Of a DNA stretch of 64,000 bases, positions 53,006 through 63,093 are shown one piece after another. How positions within the stretch are numbered: the stretch's first letter is position 1; each line of letters starts with the position of its first letter. The notes under the pieces were generated by a model. That model was not told the DNA's origin, did no database searches, and saw nothing but the letters and a program-made list of their open reading frames with translations. Source of the DNA: Letharia columbiana (Eukaryota; Ascomycota; Lecanoromycetes; Lecanorales; Parmeliaceae); assembly GCF_014066305.1 (NCBI RefSeq), contig NW_023501041.1, positions 1,178,001 to 1,242,000 of the forward strand. The letters are read 5' to 3'. Both the position numbers and the translations under genes were made by a program.

Positions 53006-54577
53006 AAAGCCGAAGAAGATAAAAAATATAAGATCTTAAAAACTATTCTATCTAACGTCATATACTCTAAATCGAAAATAATATTAGCGAGATTAAAACT
53101 TAAAGATAAAGAGCGACTATCTAAGAGTAATAAATTTTAAAAATTTCTTAGTCTCTCTAATATATATATAAGTTTATATCTAATTAAGAACGCGAAGAAA
53201 TATATAATAATTATAAATTCTAATATATTAATTAATAAATTAAAATATAAGTATAATATCTTAATATAAAATATAGTAGACGCTAATAATTCTATAGAGT
53301 TTTTAAAGATATAGCGAATATAGCTATATCTCTAAATCTTATAAAATATCTATTCGCTAAAGATATTATAAAATAGTTATTATAATTTAATCTTATTAAG
53401 ATATAAAAGTATAATTATTTAAAGATAATAAAGGTATTAAAGCTATTATATATTTAATATTTAATATTTATAAAAAGCTTTCTATTAGTTAAAGAATAAT
53501 TATTTAACGAAGAAGATAATAAAGGCTTTTACGATATAATGAAAAATACTAATTATCGATATTCCTATCTTTTTATAATAGGTTTTATTCTAGATATATA
53601 TTTTTATATTAAGACTATTATAAATCTAATAAAGCTTTTATTATAATATAACTTTATTTAATACTTAATAGCGATATATTATTAAGACTATAAAATTCGA
53701 GTTCTTAATTTTAATATAAGAGTTTTAAAGTGATATTGAAGAATAGAATTTATAGATATATAAGTTATATATTTCTTAATCTAGATTCTATTAAAGTCTT
53801 CTATAGAAATAATAAATATTATATATATAATATTAACGATTATCTTTATATAAACGATATTAGAGATAAACTAAATTAATATTTTTCTTATATATATTAG
53901 CGAAAGAGATACGTATTTCTTATTATATATATCTATTTAGCGATAGAGAACGAAAATCCTATTATAGATTTGATTCTAAATCTTTTAATATATACGCGTA
54001 AAGGCGCGTAGTAATATATCTATAAGCTCTCTATATTAGGGAATAAGAGTTTATATATAATAGAGATATTGAAAGAATTTAATTAGTTATATAAGAATAT
54101 AAATAACTATATATTAGACTATATATAAGATATTAATTATTTATAAGATAAGTTTATATATAATAGACTTTATTTAAAATAAGTATAAGTATATAAAAGA
54201 CTTAAGACGAGTATATAATAGATCTTTAAATAGAGGTTATAATAGAGATCGATTTAAGATGTTTCTAATATATATTTAATATATATTAAATATATATATA
54301 GTTTAAGTTTCTAAACTCTAAACTTTTAAAAATATTAAGAAAAGATATAGATATTTAAATGATCTTAGAATCGTTTTTCTCTAATATTATACTAGCTAAA
54401 GATTATCTAAAAATAATCTAAATACGATATTAGAAAGATTTTATAATCGATTATAAACCGGTTTTAAACTAGCCCTATATCATCTTAATATCATCTCAAA
54501 ACTCGAGGTATCTAGATTATCTACGATAATAAAATTTTAGAGTTAGACTCTATAGTATTTATAGTTCTATAAGAATC

Positions 54578-54654
54578 GTATAATCGTTCTATAATCGTTT
54601 TATAATCGTTCGATAACTGTTACGTAACCGTTACGTAACCGTCACGTAATCGTT
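54578..54654. repeat. 11-bp tandem repeat, 7 units
   Basis: Seven consecutive 11-bp units, from GTATAATCGTT through ACGTAACCGTT to ACGTAATCGTT. The middle units contain the perfect palindrome GTTACGTAAC. The less-mutated units keep CC where the others have TC or TA, in line with RIP-type change of one ancestral unit. Confidence 0.8.
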
Positions 54655-55007
54655 AAACAACGAATATAAAATTATAAGTTAGAACAATTCTTCTAACGAG
54701 TATAAATTGAGTTTCGTATCGGTTATATATCGATAATACATCGATTATTTATCGATTATTAGTTATATAATCGTTATATAACGGTAATATATCTTTAGTA
54801 ATGGCTAGAATAGAATTCTCTATAAATAGAAAGTTTTATATAACTCTATTCGACATACGTTATATAGAACGTAAAATCTAAATATATTCGATGTGTAGTC
54901 CTTATTATACAAATCGTATTATTATCGCTAATAACTTATCTATTTTCTATTAATAGTAAATTTTCATATGTAGTAGCTTTCGTAAGGTAGAGGCTATACG
55001 CGTAGTA

Positions 55008-55113
55008 GCAGCATATTAAAAATTAATTAATTCGAGATCGAAGAATATTTATAGAAGTAACTAAATAAAATAATTAAAAGAAATTCTCTATTTTATATAT
55101 TATAATTGGCTAA
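55008..55113 (-). mobile_element. Copia A 3' UTR fragment, opposite orientation to its neighbour
   Basis: TATTAAAAATTAATTAATTC... followed by GAAATTCTCTATTTT matches the 3' UTR block at 18258-18360 and 26365-26460 in the same plus-strand orientation, so it belongs to a minus-strand element. It abuts directly, at about 55114, a plus-strand Copia copy. Confidence 0.55.
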
Positions 55114-57549
55114 AATATATTAAGAAATTATTATAAAAAAAGAAGTTAACTCGCTTATTATTAATAAGACTTAAACTCTAATAAATCTTTTATTAAATAT
55201 ATATATTTTAAGAGATTAATAGATTTATAAGCTTAAGTGTAATTTTATAAAAAAGATTATATAATATAAAGCTCGCTAAATTATTCGCGACTTTAAATAA
55301 TAAGAAGAAATTAACTTTAATAAAATCTTTATTTCTATTATTAAGTTTATAAATTATAAAATAATCTTTATATTAATAATTATCTTAAATTAAGAACTTA
55401 AATAAATAAATAAATAAATATTAAAATTATCTTTTTATATAGCGATATTAAAAAGATAATATATATTATTTAATTTATTAACTTTAAGATTAAAGATTAA
55501 AAGAATAAGATATATAAGTTTATTAAGATACTTTATAATTTAAAGTAATTCTCTAAAATTTAATATAATACTTTTATAATCTATTTAAAAAAATTAGGTT
55601 TTAAATCTTTTATATTATTATTATTATCGCTATTTATATAAATAATATTCTACTCGCGAGTTTTAATAAAATCGAAATATAAAATATTAAGAATAAGCTT
55701 AATAAGAAGTTCGAAATAATTAATTTAAAATTTTATATCTATTATTTTAATATAATAATTATTAAAGATTATATTAATTAAATTCTACGTCTTAGCTAAA
55801 AAGGCTATATTAAGAAATTTCTAAAAAAATATAATATATTAAACTTTACGCTATCGCTTACTCTTATTAATAATAATAAATTCTATATTATTAAAGATAA
55901 TTTTATTTTTATTAATTAATCTCGCTATATCTATTAATTAATTATAAAATTACTTATATATATAATATTAAGTACTTAATTTAATATTATATTTACTATT
56001 TTAATAATCTCTAAATATATTTTAAATCTTAATAAATTTTATTAAAAGATTATTAAGCGTATTTTTTAATATCTAAATAATAAATATTAAGAACTAATAA
56101 TTAATATTTAAAAAAGATTTAAAATTATTTATTAGTTATATAGACGCGAATTAGATAAATAATTAAAATATTTAATATTTTATTTCTAATTATATCTTTA
56201 ATATAAATAATATTATTATTAATTAATTATTAAAATAATAATTTATTATAGCGCTATTCTTTTATAAAATTAAATATATTAATTAGATATAAATTATTAA
56301 GAAGATAATTTAATTATATAAATTTCTTAATTAATTTAATTTTAACACTAAATATATATAGACTATTATTATTTATTATAATTAGATAATTAAAATATTA
56401 TAACTTTTATTAAAAAAAATTAATTTTATATATATATTAAGTATATTAATATTTAATATTATTATATATAAAAATAAGTTATTATTAATAATATTATTTT
56501 TAAATATATCTTTATCGAATAATAGATAGCTAATAAACTTATTAAGATATTATTTAAAAATAAATTTAAGAAATTTTATATATTAATTAAATTAAAATAT
56601 CGTTTATAATATTACTTATTTAAAGAAATTAACTCTAACTTTAAAAGAGCGATTTTATTAGTTTTTATAATTTAAGTAATTTATTTAAATCGCTCGTTAA
56701 GCCTTAGATTTAATACTTTATAAACTCGCTATTTTATATTAAAATAGCTATTTCTTTAGCGCTATTACTACTATTACTATTAAATCTTTAAAACTCTTTT
56801 AAAATATTTTTATTTATACTATTATTATTATTAGCTATTATTATTAAAGAATTAAATATCTAGAATAACTTTATAAAAGTCTTATAGTCGATTATAATAT
56901 ATAAAATAAAAAATTTCTTCTAATTATTTTATTTAATTATCTTTATAAATATTCTTTAATCTCGAATTAATTAATTTTTAGTATATATTAGATAATCTAA
57001 AAATAAAATTTTCGAAAAACCGCTTTTTAATAAAAAGTAGAATTTAGAATTTAATATAGTCGTTTTTAGATTTCGACTTTTTACTTTAGCTATTTAATAC
57101 TAAACTTACTTTAACTATCTAACTCTAACTTCACTTTAATTATCTAATATTAAATTTACTTTAATTATTTAGCTCGAACTTTATTTTAATTATTTAATAT
57201 TAAACTTATATTAGCTATTTAACTCGAACTTTATTTTAATTATTTAATACTAAATTTATTTTAATTATTTAATATTAAATTTACTTTAATTATTTAGCTT
57301 AAACTTTACTTTAATTATTTAATATTAAATTTACTTTAACTATTTAGTTTCAACTTTACTTTAATTACTTAATATTAAAACTTACTTTAATTATCTAATT
57401 TAAATTTTATTTTAATTACTTAATATAAACTTTACTTTAATTATCTAATATTAAACTCTAGCGAAAGTTAATTAAATTATTTTTATCTTATTTATTCGAT
57501 TTTAATACCGTTAATATTAAATTTTATATTTATTAAATTTCGCGTATAA
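55114..57549 (+). mobile_element. Copia retrotransposon remnant A4 (plus strand, RT to 3' UTR)
   Basis: 5'-truncated in the pol region, homologous to the reverse complement of A2 from about 28.23 kb down. The Copia-type reverse transcriptase (RVT_2) is still legible despite RIP near 55265-55440: YKAR*IIRDFK, then EEINFNKIF, then a TAFLYGD-like segment. The YVDD catalytic box reads YINN at about 55645. A GYTDADWA-type RNase H motif reads SYIDAN* near 56135, and the ADGLTKPL-type C-terminus lies near 56530. The 3' UTR carries the shared AAAAAGCGG block (57017) and the tandem array at 57080-57470. It is interrupted at 57549 by repeat B1 and finishes at 59690-59861. Confidence 0.75.
57080..57470. 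repeat. Tandem array in the A4 3' UTR (about 30 bp unit)
   Basis: A dozen or so degenerate units of the form TTTACTTTAATTATTTAATATTAAA, alternating with CTCGAACTT- and CTAACTT-containing variants. It is the counterpart of 25850-26270. Confidence 0.7.
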
Positions 57550-57969
57550 TCAGTATATATAAAAGAATAAGGTAGGGCTGAACTAGAAAACCTTGAATTT
57601 GTATGTGCAGCCAATCATCAATTCAGGGTCACTACGCCCTTTGGTTAGACCGGCTGAGTCAGCCCGGTAGCCCTCCCGCGCTTTCTCATCAAAAATTTGT
57701 ATGTAGAAGTCTTACACTTTAAGGTACTCAGCTTGCGATAGATATAGTTACTTCATAATTCCTCAAATTGTAGAGCTCGCTTTGCGCTTTCTAACGCTGT
57801 AAAAATAATGAAGTTTGGCCTACTATTGGTGGATTAAATTGACATTCAAATATGATAATCACACCAGACGCGTCCGGGATCGGATAATAATCCTTCCACC
57901 TGTTTGTTTGTGTAACTATTCTTCTTTCACCATTCTACCAATTTACTAATATGAACATAATCATCCTCG

Positions 57970-58480
57970 ATACCCCTCGCGGAAACGTTACTAAACGCTT
58001 CAGGCACGTACACCCCTTTTGCTCGCCTCTTAGAGCCCCTACTGACGCCCCCAGGCCACCCCTCGGCGAATCCGCTACTGCTGGCAATCGAGGCCGCAAG
58101 CTAACAGCTACCTACTACTGCTCATAAACGCGTTAGAAAACCCTCAAAAAGAGCCCGAACGGATTCACAGCCATCGTTCTCCCCTATATACTCCTCTTAA
58201 GTTAGCGGTAATACCTTCCAACCTAGCGATATTACCTTCTAAGACGCGTCTTTCTTTTTAATCCGTTCTTTATCACCCTATCCTCGCGGAAACGTTACTA
58301 AACGCTTCAGGCGTACCCCTTTTACCCGCCTCTTAGGCCCCTACTAACGCCCCCAGGCCCCCTCGGCGAATCCGCTACTGTTGGCAATCTACCTACTACT
58401 GCTCATAAACGCGTTAGAAAACCCTCAAAAGAGCCCGAACGGATTCACAGCCATCGTCCTCCCCTACATACTCGACCAGC
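57970..58480. repeat. Direct duplication inside B1 (about 307 bp period)
   Basis: The block beginning CCTCGCGGAAACGTTACTAA occurs at about 57975 and about 58283, both times followed by the same order of motifs up to GCCCGAACGGATTCACAGCC. The second copy has short internal deletions. B2 and B3 have the same duplication, so it predates their spread. Confidence 0.75.
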
Positions 58481-58499
58481 CGCTCAATCAACACTACCT

Positions 58500-58590
58500 A
58501 CCCTATCAGCTCAGTAATCCACTCAATTAGATCGTCAGCCAGTCACTCAGTCATCCACTCAGTCAGCCACTCAGCTAATCACTAAGTCTG
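58500..58590. repeat. Short tandem repeat CCACTCAGTCAG in B1
   Basis: Degenerate 12-bp units (AGTCACTCAGTCAT, CCACTCAGTCAG, CCACTCAGCTAA). The homologous RIP-altered stretch in B3 is at 4935-5050. Confidence 0.65.
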
Positions 58591-58616
58591 ATACTCTATA
58601 AGAGGAGGGCAAGAGG

Positions 58617-59280
58617 AGGAACTACAACAGGCAAATGCGGAGAACACTGCGGAGAAACCAAGCGGCAACAAGGCCACCATCGTCAAGAACACGGCTCAGC
58701 TCTCCAAGATCCCACGTCATATCAGTCATCCACTCAGTCTGATACTCTACAAGAGAAGGAGCAAGAGGAGGAACTACAACAGGCAAATGCGGAGAACACT
58801 GCGGAGAAACCAAGCGGCAACAAGGCCCCCAGCACCAAGAACACGGCTCAGCTCTCCAAGATCCCACGTCATATGCTCTCCACGGTTCCACATCAAATCA
58901 TCACTCAGCAAGCGGAGAACACCACTGCAACTTAGCCTGTCATCCCCACTGCATTAAGGAGTAAGAGGAGGAACTACAACAGGCAAATGCGGAGAACACT
59001 GCGGAGAAACCAAGCGGCAACAAGGCCCCCAGCACCAAGAACACGGCTCAGCTCTCCAAGATCCCACGTCATATACTCTCCACGGTTCCACATCAAATCA
59101 TCACTCAGCAAGCGGAGAACACCACTGCAACTTAGCCTGTCATCCCCACTACATTAAGGAGTAAGAGGAGGAACTACAACAGGCAAATGCGGAGAACACT
59201 GCGGAGAAACCAAGCGGCAACAAGGCCACCATCGTCAAGCACACGGCTCAGCTCTCCAAGATCCCACGTCATATGCTCTC
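58617..59280. repeat. Cassette array in B1 (units of about 160-196 bp)
   Basis: Four starts of the same cassette at about 58617, 58773, 58969 and 59165; the last two intervals are 196 bp. Each unit holds AACTACAACAGGCAAATGCGGAG, AAACCAAGCGGCAACAAGG and CAGCTCTCCAAGATCCCACG. The last units are almost identical, implying recent unequal exchange or replication slippage. Confidence 0.8.
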
Positions 59281-59689
59281 CAATGCATATTTGAACGAAT
59301 TGAAACCGTCCGATGTCTATAGCTATTTTATTATTCGAAAAATTTCACTGCGGCGGGAGATATTATAGGATTCACACCACTAATTAGCACGTTGTCTCCA
59401 TTTCTTTCCGGTATTTCGATACTTCTTGCCATAAGAATATGGCCTTTTCTTTTTTTATGGGCAATTATTACGGATCAATCCTCCACACTCAATACACCTT
59501 CCTAATTAGGCCTTAGGCGCCTCTCTCCGCACATATATGCCTGTATATCACATAGATCAAATCAATTTTATCGTGGTGAAGTAGGTCAAAACGCATGCAA
59601 GCGATTGAGTTCGATTTAACTTAGGGCTGGGCTAAAATTCGATTTGACATAGAAAATCCAACCCATGAATTTAATTATGCCTTTACTTG

Positions 59690-59861
59690 AAGAATATATA
59701 TAAAGAGAAGTATTAAAATTCGAATTATATAACTCTTAACGTTTTAGTAATTATGTGATATAGTTATATAATACGTCTTAGTATATTTATATCTAATCGC
59801 TCTTTTCTTTTATAGAACTCTCTAGTTAATATAACTAAGTATTCTATCTTATATTTTAATA
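59690..59861 (+). repeat. End of A4 with its 3' LTR (59711-59861)
   Basis: 59690-59710 completes the A4 3' UTR interrupted by B1. 59711-59861 is a 151-bp RIP-altered copy of the A LTR in reverse orientation relative to 32706-32856, starting TATTAAAATTCG and ending ATATTTTAATA. Its orientation fits the plus-strand A4 element. Confidence 0.7.
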
Positions 59862-60504
59862 GAATTATAGAAATATATAAAGTAACTAATATACGCGTTT
59901 TAAAGATAAAGATAAAGATTTCTTTAATATAAATTATTTTAAATAAAATAATTTTCAAAAATTAAATTATAAGAGAAATATATTTAATAATTAAAAAGAA
60001 TAATTTTTATATTAGAAGAAAGATAAGAGAGAAGTAAAAATAAAAATATAAAATAAGAGAGATTTTAATAGAAAATTATAGAAATTATAGATTTTAAAGA
60101 TTATAGAGCTCGCTAATTAAATTTTAATAATAAATATAAATTAATTTTAATATACTCGAAAGATATAAAAGTTAATAAGAGATTAAAAAATAAAAAATAT
60201 ATATTATATTAAGATTACTATTAATTAAAGATTTTTAAATAAATAAAAATATTAATATAACGAAGAGAATTAGAATCGAATTAAAGATTTCTCTATTAAA
60301 AATTAATTAAAGTTAAAAGTTTTACTCTTATTTAGATATATATAGTTTTTTTTTATATAAATAGAGTATTAGATATTACTTTAAGTAGCTATATATATAA
60401 TTAAAAAAAATTAAATATATTCTAATATTTTATTTAAAATAAATAAATAAAAGATAAATCTTAATAAGAGAGATTAAGATTAGCGATATATTAAAAATTT
60501 ATAA
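59862..60504. other. AT-rich degraded DNA, no gene
   Basis: Strong RIP-like composition. No frame or repeat I can name. The text directly after the LTR (GAATTATAGAAA) could be a decayed primer site of another LTR copy, but this is not secure. Confidence 0.5.
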
Positions 60505-60610
60505 TTAATATATATAAAAGAATAAGATAGAGCTAAATTAGAAAATCTTAAATTTATATATATAGTTAATTATAAATTTATTAGATTTATACTTTTTAAT
60601 TAGATATTAT
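60505..60610 (+). mobile_element. Helitron-like repeat B, copy 4 (5' fragment)
   Basis: Begins TTAATATATATAAAAGAATAAG after TATAA and aligns with the first roughly 105 bp of B1, with RIP-type changes. Homology is lost after about 60610. It shares the 5' terminus and the preceding A with the other copies. Confidence 0.55.
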
Positions 60611-60990
60611 AAATAAACGAATTAATATTTATAACTATTAAAAATCTCTTATTCTACTTTTAATCCTTTAATAACTTTATTATTATCTATTAAAATTTTT
60701 AGATTTTTTTTTAATTATAGAGCGTAGATTACGCTTTTAAATACTTTAAGAATTCTAAAATTTAATCTTATAATTATTAAAAGGCAAGGTACTTAAATAT
60801 CGCTTCTTAAAGATTACTTATTAAATTTACTCGATAGCTCTAATTAAAAAAAAAATTATAAATTTAATTTATAGGCATTTACTCGTTAAGTATATAACGT
60901 TAAGTATTTTCTTAATAAAAAAAGGTATCTAAGTTCTATATATTTTCTTAATAGGTAAGGGTATACAAGTTCTATAAGGTAAGGGTAGAT
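60611..60990. other. AT-rich DNA up to the compositional boundary
   Basis: No gene. At 60945-61000 a GGTAAGGGTA...AAGT(T/C)C unit occurs twice, about 28 bp apart. GC content rises sharply from about 60990. Confidence 0.6.
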
Positions 60991-61101
60991 AAGTCCCGTA
61001 AGTATTTCCATAACATCAAACGCATATAGCAGGAACGGCACGCGTTTTTCTATTAGCAAGTTGCAGGGAATCAGATGCGTCCAAGGATTCCAATAATGCA
61101 C
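60991..61101. other. Transition from the AT-rich block to genic DNA; 3' flank of the Whi5-like gene
   Basis: About 110 bp of normal composition between the RIP-affected block and the stop codon at 61102. It must hold the 3' UTR and polyadenylation signals of the neighbouring gene unless these run into the AT-rich DNA. No clear signal was identified. Confidence 0.5.
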
Positions 61102-62587
61102 CTACGCTCCAACTGTTTGTGGCGGTGGACGTGTGCCCTGTAGTTCGCCATCATCGCTGCTACTCGTATCGGGCATTTCGTCAAGTATCTTGTCCATTTC
61201 CGCGTTAGACAGTCGTCTCTTTCGGGGAGGACTTCGCAGATGTGGGGAATAGGATAGCCTAGGCTGTTCACGAGGACCACGAGCTGAATCGGGCATAGAA
61301 AAGCCCAGGCTATCTGTCTGATCGGCCTGGCGTTCGAAATGATTCCGCAGTGGGGTCCGAGCAAAGGCTCCAGGCGGGTGGTAACCAGAATTCCCCGGAC
61401 TCGACATAAATAGCAAGGTCTCTACAGCGTCCTTTTCGACTTCGGCTTGCTGGCTTGGGGTTCGAATCTTGGACTGTCCTTTTGGTGGGGGGGTTATAGG
61501 CGCTGAGTTAGTACCAAGATTGTCCGTACGAAGCGGTGGAGGCTGCTTCTTCTTTGCGTCTGAGCGCCGTGGCGTGCGGACAACGATATTTGCCGATGGG
61601 GCCAACGAAGGGCCAACGGTAGGTGCCTCAACGGGTCGTGAGGCACCACTTGCTTCGTGGTCCCGCCAGAAGGACTCGTAGGCAGCGCCAACTTTGCTTG
61701 GGCGCGAAGTGGAGTCAAACGTTCCATGCTGTCGATGTTTAGAAATATGTTCAGCAGTGGTTGCGCTGTCTCGGGGCGAGGGATGCGCATAATCTGGAGT
61801 TGCTGCAGCCCGCTCGGAAAGCTGTATGGATGTCGGTGCATCTGCAGGAAAATAGGCTGGAAGATGACGATCGTACAACCGGTGCGCATTAGAGACTGTA
61901 GAAACGGGTGAAGCTTGATTTGATGTCATACTCTCGAGCTCGCTGATATTATGTGATTGCCAGCCATTCTGCACTTTGACCATGGCATACGACAAACGGG
62001 TTCGTAATTGATTCGACAACTAATGATTATTAGGTGTGTCTACATTAGTCGTTTTGCGAGAAATCACGGACCTCGCCAATCTGTGAATTTCGGGACGTCC
62101 CACTGCTATTTCTTGAATGCCCATACTGGCTTGACTCGACTGGACTAGCCGGTAGACTGGATTCTGAAGGCTTGACTTCTCCATTTGCCATGCGCTTCGG
62201 CGCGCTCGGGTGGACTTTGTCAAGTGCATTTTCTGTTACTAGCCCATCAATGTTCTCGTCTTGGTCCACGGAGGATACGTCAGGCTCCACTAGATAAAGT
62301 CTGTCAGTGTCTTCCTGGCTTGACTTATTCGATAACGAGGTCGAGCGGGTCATCGCGTTGTGAGGACTGATGATGTCGAGATCACCAGCTGCATTGGGCC
62401 GAAGTTGTGATTTATGGCAACTCAGAGAACCAGAGGATGCCTGGGAGGTTGGCGGAGATCGTGCATTCGTTACAAGGTTAGTGCGCCTGGTATGAGGCTC
62501 CTGCGATGCTTGCCCTGCATTCATATGAGTTGCCATTTTTGAGAGCATGTGCCGGTACTGCTGACCTTCATGCGGGCTGTGAGCCAT
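61102..62587 (-). CDS. Whi5/Nrm1-like G1/S transcription repressor, two exons
   Basis: Exon 1 62587-62072, intron 62071-62020 (52 nt, GTCCGT...TTAG, phase 0), exon 2 62019-61102: 477 residues with this start. Exon 2 opens without an ATG, and splicing restores the frame exactly. Just after the junction (about residues 177-192) is LRTRLSYAMVKVQNGW, which I recognise as the short Whi5-like (GTB) motif of fungal Whi5/Nrm1 proteins. These bind the SBF/MBF G1/S transcription factors in the nucleus and repress them until phosphorylated by cyclin-dependent kinase. The rest is low-complexity and Ser/Thr-Pro-rich, with CDK-type sites RTPRR, RTPLR and SPPRK, a basic PPRKRR nuclear-localisation candidate and a second conserved-looking block DAVETLLFMSSPG (about 372-384). 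The start is uncertain: ATG 62536 has the better context (AAAATGG), and the frame is open to 62785. Family call from motif recognition; Whi5 against Nrm1 cannot be told. Confidence 0.75.
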
Positions 62588-63093
62588 GAACAGCGCGTAG
62601 ACAGACGGGTTTTGACCGACACAGCACAGCAGTTTACCAGAGCTTATATGACACTTCTGATGATATCCAAACGCGCTGAGTAGATATCGACAGGTGTGAA
62701 CGCACGGTAGCACATATGCCACGGATAGATCTGGACTAACGTGTAGAATGTCGCGAGCGTAGCAAGTCAAATATTCCGAGTACAAAGGCGCGTAAATGGA
62801 GTAATGGTGAAGGTGGGAGAGATATGTGCAACGATGAGTGGGTTGCGACTGCGGGCATATTTTCGCGCCTGGTGCGCCATCACGTGTATTTCACACATGA
62901 AACTCTACTTTGAATAAGTTAAGTGCACGAGTTGGACAAAATGGTAGCCAAGAAGGTAATCATTTGGCCAGGACGAATGATATAGATGACAGGTTATTGA
63001 CCCCGAGAGTCTGTATTCCTGACGGACAGAGTCATCGAGCACAATATGGAGTACGCCTTAACTCCTCGCTAAAAGCATCCAGTATCACGAATA
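62588..63093 (-). promoter_or_regulatory. Intergenic region / upstream region of the Whi5-like gene
   Basis: About 500 bp between the stop of the upstream gene and the chosen start. A frame continuous with exon 1 runs back to an ATG at 62785, but its Cys-rich composition looks non-coding. TTTTCGCGCC at 62860-62869 resembles E2F/SBF-type sites, and a CACGTG box lies at 62881-62886. A plus-strand frame at 62910-63368 overlaps exon 3 of the neighbour and has no support as a gene. Confidence 0.45.
62860..62869. promoter_or_regulatory. Candidate G1/S (E2F/SBF-like) site TTTTCGCGCC
   Basis: Matches the TTTCGCGC/GCGCGAAA core known for E2F and overlapping the SBF/MBF specificity. It lies about 270 bp upstream of ATG 62587. 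G1/S repressors of this family are themselves G1/S targets in yeasts, so a feedback site is plausible. A single occurrence of a short motif proves little. Confidence 0.35.

Larger units (their letters stand above)
51505..55007. mobile_element. Unassigned degraded sequence E, part 3
   Basis: Resumes the sequence broken at 44883. It is AT-rich with no intact frame. It contains an acidic/basic 9-bp repeat (52961-53005) and, near its right side, an 11-bp repeat block (54578-54654) followed by ATCGAT/CGATTATT-rich text up to about 54790 and a less-mutated patch around 54940-55000. This right part could be the end or regulatory segment of the E element, but no matching terminus was found on the left. 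Confidence 0.45.
57550..59689 (+). mobile_element. Helitron-like repeat B, copy 1, essentially RIP-free
   Basis: 2140 bp starting TCAGTATATATAAAAG and ending TTTACTTG, inserted in the A4 3' UTR. Joining the flanks (GCGTATAA and AAGAATATATA) reproduces the uninterrupted sequence of A2 near 25755-25775, with no target-site duplication. It has normal GC and abundant CpA/TpG, unlike its host. The contents in order are a unique 5' part of about 400 bp, a duplicated block (57970-58200 and 58280-58480), a CCACTCAGTCAG short repeat (58500-58590), then four copies of a GAGGAACTACAACAGGCAAATGCGG cassette (58617-59280). One long plus-strand stretch through the cassettes is free of stops (QEEELQQANAENTAEKPSG region), but no Rep/helicase domain exists, so it is non-autonomous. 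The 3' hairpin seen in B2 is partly deleted here (CATGAATTTAATTATG). Confidence 0.65.

Noticed and set aside
58622..58891. 89-codon minus-strand frame in repeat B1
   Set aside because: Cys/Trp-rich chance frame opposite the tandem cassettes; not maintained in the other B copies.
60886..61101. 71-codon minus-strand frame at the composition boundary
   Set aside because: Leu/Tyr-rich reading of AT-rich DNA, downstream of a real gene, no motif.
61469..61911. Plus-strand and alternative minus-strand frames over the Whi5-like exon 2
   Set aside because: Shadows of the coding frame that contains the Whi5-like motif.
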